Positions 21,795 to 24,022 of a stretch of DNA of 24,022 nucleotides are shown piece by piece. Position 1 is the first letter of the stretch. Every line of letters begins with the position of its first letter. Origin of the DNA: Planctomycetota bacterium (GTDB lineage Bacteria > Planctomycetota > PUPC01 > JACPCR01); the NCBI GenBank assembly GCA_030740295.1, contig JASLXP010000895.1, positions 1 through 24,022 on the forward strand, in the 5' to 3' direction. The notes beneath the pieces were generated by a model. It did not search any database and had not been told where the DNA came from. It saw only the letters and a program-made list of their open reading frames with translations. The position numbers were made by a program, and so were the translations under genes.

Positions 21795-23183
21795 ATGAAC
21801 CCAGGGGTAAGTGTGGGCCTGTGGCCCGAGGTTCTGGAACATGTCAAAGCCAAGATTCCTAAAGAAAGATTTGAGATGTGGCTTAAAGAAGCTGCATTGG
21901 AAGAGAAAGGAGGCGCCTATGCTTTAGTCTTCCCAAACAATTTTGCCAAGGAGTTCGCCAAGTCTCGCATCGGCCCCATCCTCCAGGAATCTCTGGCTGC
22001 AGTGACCGGCTCAAACCAGCCTGTGAAGTTTGAGGTGAGAGAACAGCAGACAGGAGAGCCAGTCAGCACGCAGACTGATCTGATATCGGGTTCCGCACCC
22101 ATCAAGGCCGCGGCTGAAGTGCTTTCCGCGCCAAAGATCACGCAGCAGCGACTGAACAAGGCAATGACATTTGCCACGTTTGTCTCTGGCCAGTGCAACC
22201 GGATAGCGCACGGCGCAACTGAAGCATTGGCTCTCGGTGAAGAAGGCATCAGCCCGCTCTTCCTCCACGGTCCACATGGTGTAGGGAAAACTCATCTCCT
22301 TCAGGCAGCCTGCAAAAAAATGAAAGAGGACAATCCTGGTTGGAAAGTCTCTTTCATGACCTGCGAGTATTTCGTGACAGAGTTCTGCTCTTCGGTTGTC
22401 GGCTCTAAACGTGAGTCCTTTCAGCGCAAGATCATCGACCTCGATGTCCTGGCCGTGGATGACGTTCACAGACTGGGTAAGAAGGCAGGCACGCAGCGTG
22501 AGTTCATTTATCTCTTCAATGAACTCTACAACCAGAATAAAAGCATACTGCTCTCCAGCCTGGTTCATCCGGGCGACATTGAAGCTCTTGATGATGGGCT
22601 GAAGAGCAGATTCATCTCTGGCATCATGGCTCCCATCAACAAGCCCGACTATCCCACCAGGCTGTCCATACTGGGAAAGCACATCAAAAAGCAGGCAAGA
22701 GATTTTCCGAAAGAAGAGCTCGAATACGTGGCCCGCGCCGTAAGCGGAACACCAAGGGAACTTGTCGGCGTTGCGAACAGGCTGGGACTCGAACAACGCT
22801 TCGGCACCAGAATGAACCGCAGGAACGTCGATGAAATTCTTTCTGAATTCATCTCCCAGCCACTCGAAACCCTGAGCGTGGAGTCCATCGAGAACACCGT
22901 CAGCGAGCTCTACAATGTCAGCCCTGAACAACTGAAATCAAAGAAACAGTCAAAGACCATTACCCAGGCAAGGCAGGTGGCCTTTTACCTGACCCGTAAG
23001 CTCCTGGGCGTGTCTTACAAAGAAATAGGCGAATACTACGGCGGCAAGAACCACACTACCGTCATCGCAGCGGACCGGCGAGTGGAGCTCTTAATTGAGA
23101 AAGACCCCAACACCCGCTCCTCGGTAGACAAGCTCATCCGCAAACTCAAGCCTTCCACACTGACAAAGGAAGAAACCGAATAA
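21795..23183 (+). CDS. dnaA: Chromosomal replication initiator protein DnaA
   Basis: The 462-residue protein is close to the usual length. Domain I is at the N-terminus (LWPEVLEHVKAKIPKERFEMWL) and a linker follows at 85-115. The AAA+ module has NRIAHGATEALA, Walker A GPHGVGKT (159-166), Walker B DVLAVDDVHRL (217-227) and the Arg-finger region LKSRFISG (R272). The C-terminal DNA-binding domain has the DnaA signature GVSYKEIGEYYGGKNHTTVIAA. The usual GRDHSTV reads GKNHTTV here: Lys replaces the Arg that contacts the DnaA box in E. coli, and Asn replaces Asp. DnaA binds ATP and opens the origin. The neighbours are not dnaN, recF or gyrB but a kinase and a secreted protein. The leader has only a weak AGAAAG ribosome site. 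Confidence 0.95.
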   Translation: MNPGVSVGLWPEVLEHVKAKIPKERFEMWLKEAALEEKGGAYALVFPNNFAKEFAKSRIGPILQESLAAVTGSNQPVKFEVREQQTGEPVSTQTDLISGSAPIKAAAEVLSAPKITQQRLNKAMTFATFVSGQCNRIAHGATEALALGEEGISPLFLHGPHGVGKTHLLQAACKKMKEDNPGWKVSFMTCEYFVTEFCSSVVGSKRESFQRKIIDLDVLAVDDVHRLGKKAGTQREFIYLFNELYNQNKSILLSSLVHPGDIEALDDGLKSRFISGIMAPINKPDYPTRLSILGKHIKKQARDFPKEELEYVARAVSGTPRELVGVANRLGLEQRFGTRMNRRNVDEILSEFISQPLETLSVESIENTVSELYNVSPEQLKSKKQSKTITQARQVAFYLTRKLLGVSYKEIGEYYGGKNHTTVIAADRRVELLIEKDPNTRSSVDKLIRKLKPSTLTKEETE

Positions 23184-23219
23184 TTCAGAGCTGGAGAGGT
23201 ATCACCTCGCCAAACAGAA

Positions 23220-23250
23220 GGCAGGTCACAGGGATGTGGCCTGCCTTTTT
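23220..23250 (+). terminator. Intrinsic terminator after dnaA
   Basis: GGCAGGTCACA (23220-23230), loop GGGA and TGTGGCCTGCC (23235-23245) form an 11-bp stem with one G-T pair, followed by TTTTT. It begins 36 bases after the dnaA stop. Confidence 0.92.
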
Positions 23251-23333
23251 GTCTGCTGTTGCCCCGGTTGCGAAGCATGCCGCAGCGAGGATAACGCTCC
23301 CGTAAGCGTCTTTCTCGTTACAAGGTGTCATCC

Positions 23334-24022
23334 ATGCCAGATGTTCGCCCCGCAAGCCTGAGTTTGCAGACATTGGGATCGACGGGAGTGCTGTGTCTGT
23401 CTGCTCTGGTGCTGGCCCAAGGGAGTTTGCGCGCTGATGTATCAGTTCAACAGAGCACAGACAAGAAGTTGGGCAAAGCGGTCTTTACCGTGTCTAACGG
23501 GATGTACCGCGTGGAATGGGTGCAGGGGAAGGGGGCCACGCCGACGATTGCGCGTGCATGGGCCGGGGATGACGTCCCAGTAGGAAGACTGTTCCAGGTT
23601 TCGTGGGGCCAGGTTATTGGCGGTAATTTCAACATCGTCGAGCGAGGGCCCGTGCGGGCCGTGCTGTTGGGCCAATTCAGAGTGAAGCAAGCCGGCTCAG
23701 CTGCCATCGACATTGTGCGAATAAGGGCGGAACACTGGGATAATGACCCCCGCATTGTCGTCACCTGCGATTTTGAACTCGGAAAAAAACACACACGCTG
23801 GGTGCTCTGTTCCAACTACCTGAGGATTGGTGGCGAGGCCAATCATCCTGACCGCTGGGTGGCGAGCGGGAAACCGGATGGCGGCCTGCTCGATCCACTC
23901 ACCTCCGCTCCGGTTCCGGACGGCAAGCGTTGGGCGTTTTTTGATTTCATGACGCCATGGGGTGAAGTCTATCGCCCTGAACCGCAGGAGAAGTCGGCCG
24001 GTGTCGGCGCTTTTACAGACGC
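23334..24022 (+). CDS. Secreted protein of unknown function, C-terminus cut off by window edge
   Basis: An open frame runs from the ATG at 23334 to the window end (229 complete codons, no stop). AAGGTG sits seven bases before the ATG. The N-terminus contains a hydrophobic export signal (STGVLCLSALVLAQGSLRA, cleavage probably after LRA). The mature part is rich in short beta-type stretches: AVFTVSNGMYRVEWVQGKG, FNIVERGPVRAVLLGQF, IDIVRIRAEHWDNDPRIVV and RWVLCSNYLRIGGEANHP. I do not recognise the family. The alternation of beta segments and 'RGPVRAVL' resembles large beta-sandwich carbohydrate-active proteins, but this is a guess. The gene follows the dnaA terminator and is probably a separate unit. 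Confidence 0.8.
   Translation, partial: MPDVRPASLSLQTLGSTGVLCLSALVLAQGSLRADVSVQQSTDKKLGKAVFTVSNGMYRVEWVQGKGATPTIARAWAGDDVPVGRLFQVSWGQVIGGNFNIVERGPVRAVLLGQFRVKQAGSAAIDIVRIRAEHWDNDPRIVVTCDFELGKKHTRWVLCSNYLRIGGEANHPDRWVASGKPDGGLLDPLTSAPVPDGKRWAFFDFMTPWGEVYRPEPQEKSAGVGAFTD

Noticed and set aside
22011..22931. 306-residue open frame on the minus strand
   Set aside because: It is antisense to dnaA, whose AAA+ and C-terminal motifs are unmistakable in the plus frame; the product has no recognisable features.

Overview
The window looks like chromosomal DNA of a moderately GC-rich free-living bacterium. A Tat-exported Gfo/Idh/MocA oxidoreductase coupled to a secreted HEAT/DUF1080 giant, together with a Ser/Thr kinase carrying FHA and receiver domains, suggests the PVC group (Planctomycetes, Lentisphaerae, Verrucomicrobia) or a neighbouring phylum. 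This is inferred from gene content only; no rRNA or other phylogenetic marker settles it.

Layout. (1) 1-399, minus: a partial flavin reductase. (2) 651-5872, plus: a two-gene unit sharing one base, made of a Tat-signal Gfo/Idh/MocA protein and a 1313-residue exported protein (HEAT repeats, F5/8C-like domain, two DUF1080 domains), which fits 3-keto-sugar metabolism. (3) 5928-8231, minus: an MFS transporter fused to HEAT repeats, divergent from a TolC-like outer-membrane protein (8398-9771, plus). (4) 9843-12944, minus: a DUF547 / VTT membrane protein / flavin disulfide oxidoreductase operon. (5) 13124-14340, plus: a small Cys-cluster protein and a lone hisA. (6) 14610-18369, minus: two ABC exporter half-transporters whose motif defects are complementary, as expected of an asymmetric heterodimer. 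(7) 18641-19140, minus: a small DUF420-like membrane protein, then tRNA-Arg(CCG) and an intrinsic terminator. (8) 19380-20975, plus: an FHA-kinase-receiver fusion. (9) 21795-23183, plus: DnaA with its terminator. (10) 23334 to the window end, plus: a secreted protein of unknown function, partial.

The most striking pattern outside the genes is a family of 7-bp-period tandem repeats lying at gene edges. They begin at or overlap stop codons (13459, 14331, 20976, and 14610 on the minus strand). They also run up to or within a few bases of start codons that lack a visible Shine-Dalgarno sequence (11366, 13623, 19144). One array of four heptamers spans a stop-to-start junction within an operon. The longest (21144-21255) holds 16 heptamers in register upstream of dnaA. 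In several places a G-rich arm and a C-rich arm form long inverted pairs.

Little here looks like mobile DNA: no transposase, integrase or CRISPR array was seen. Promoters could not be called with confidence, and no canonical DnaA box was seen by eye upstream of dnaA.
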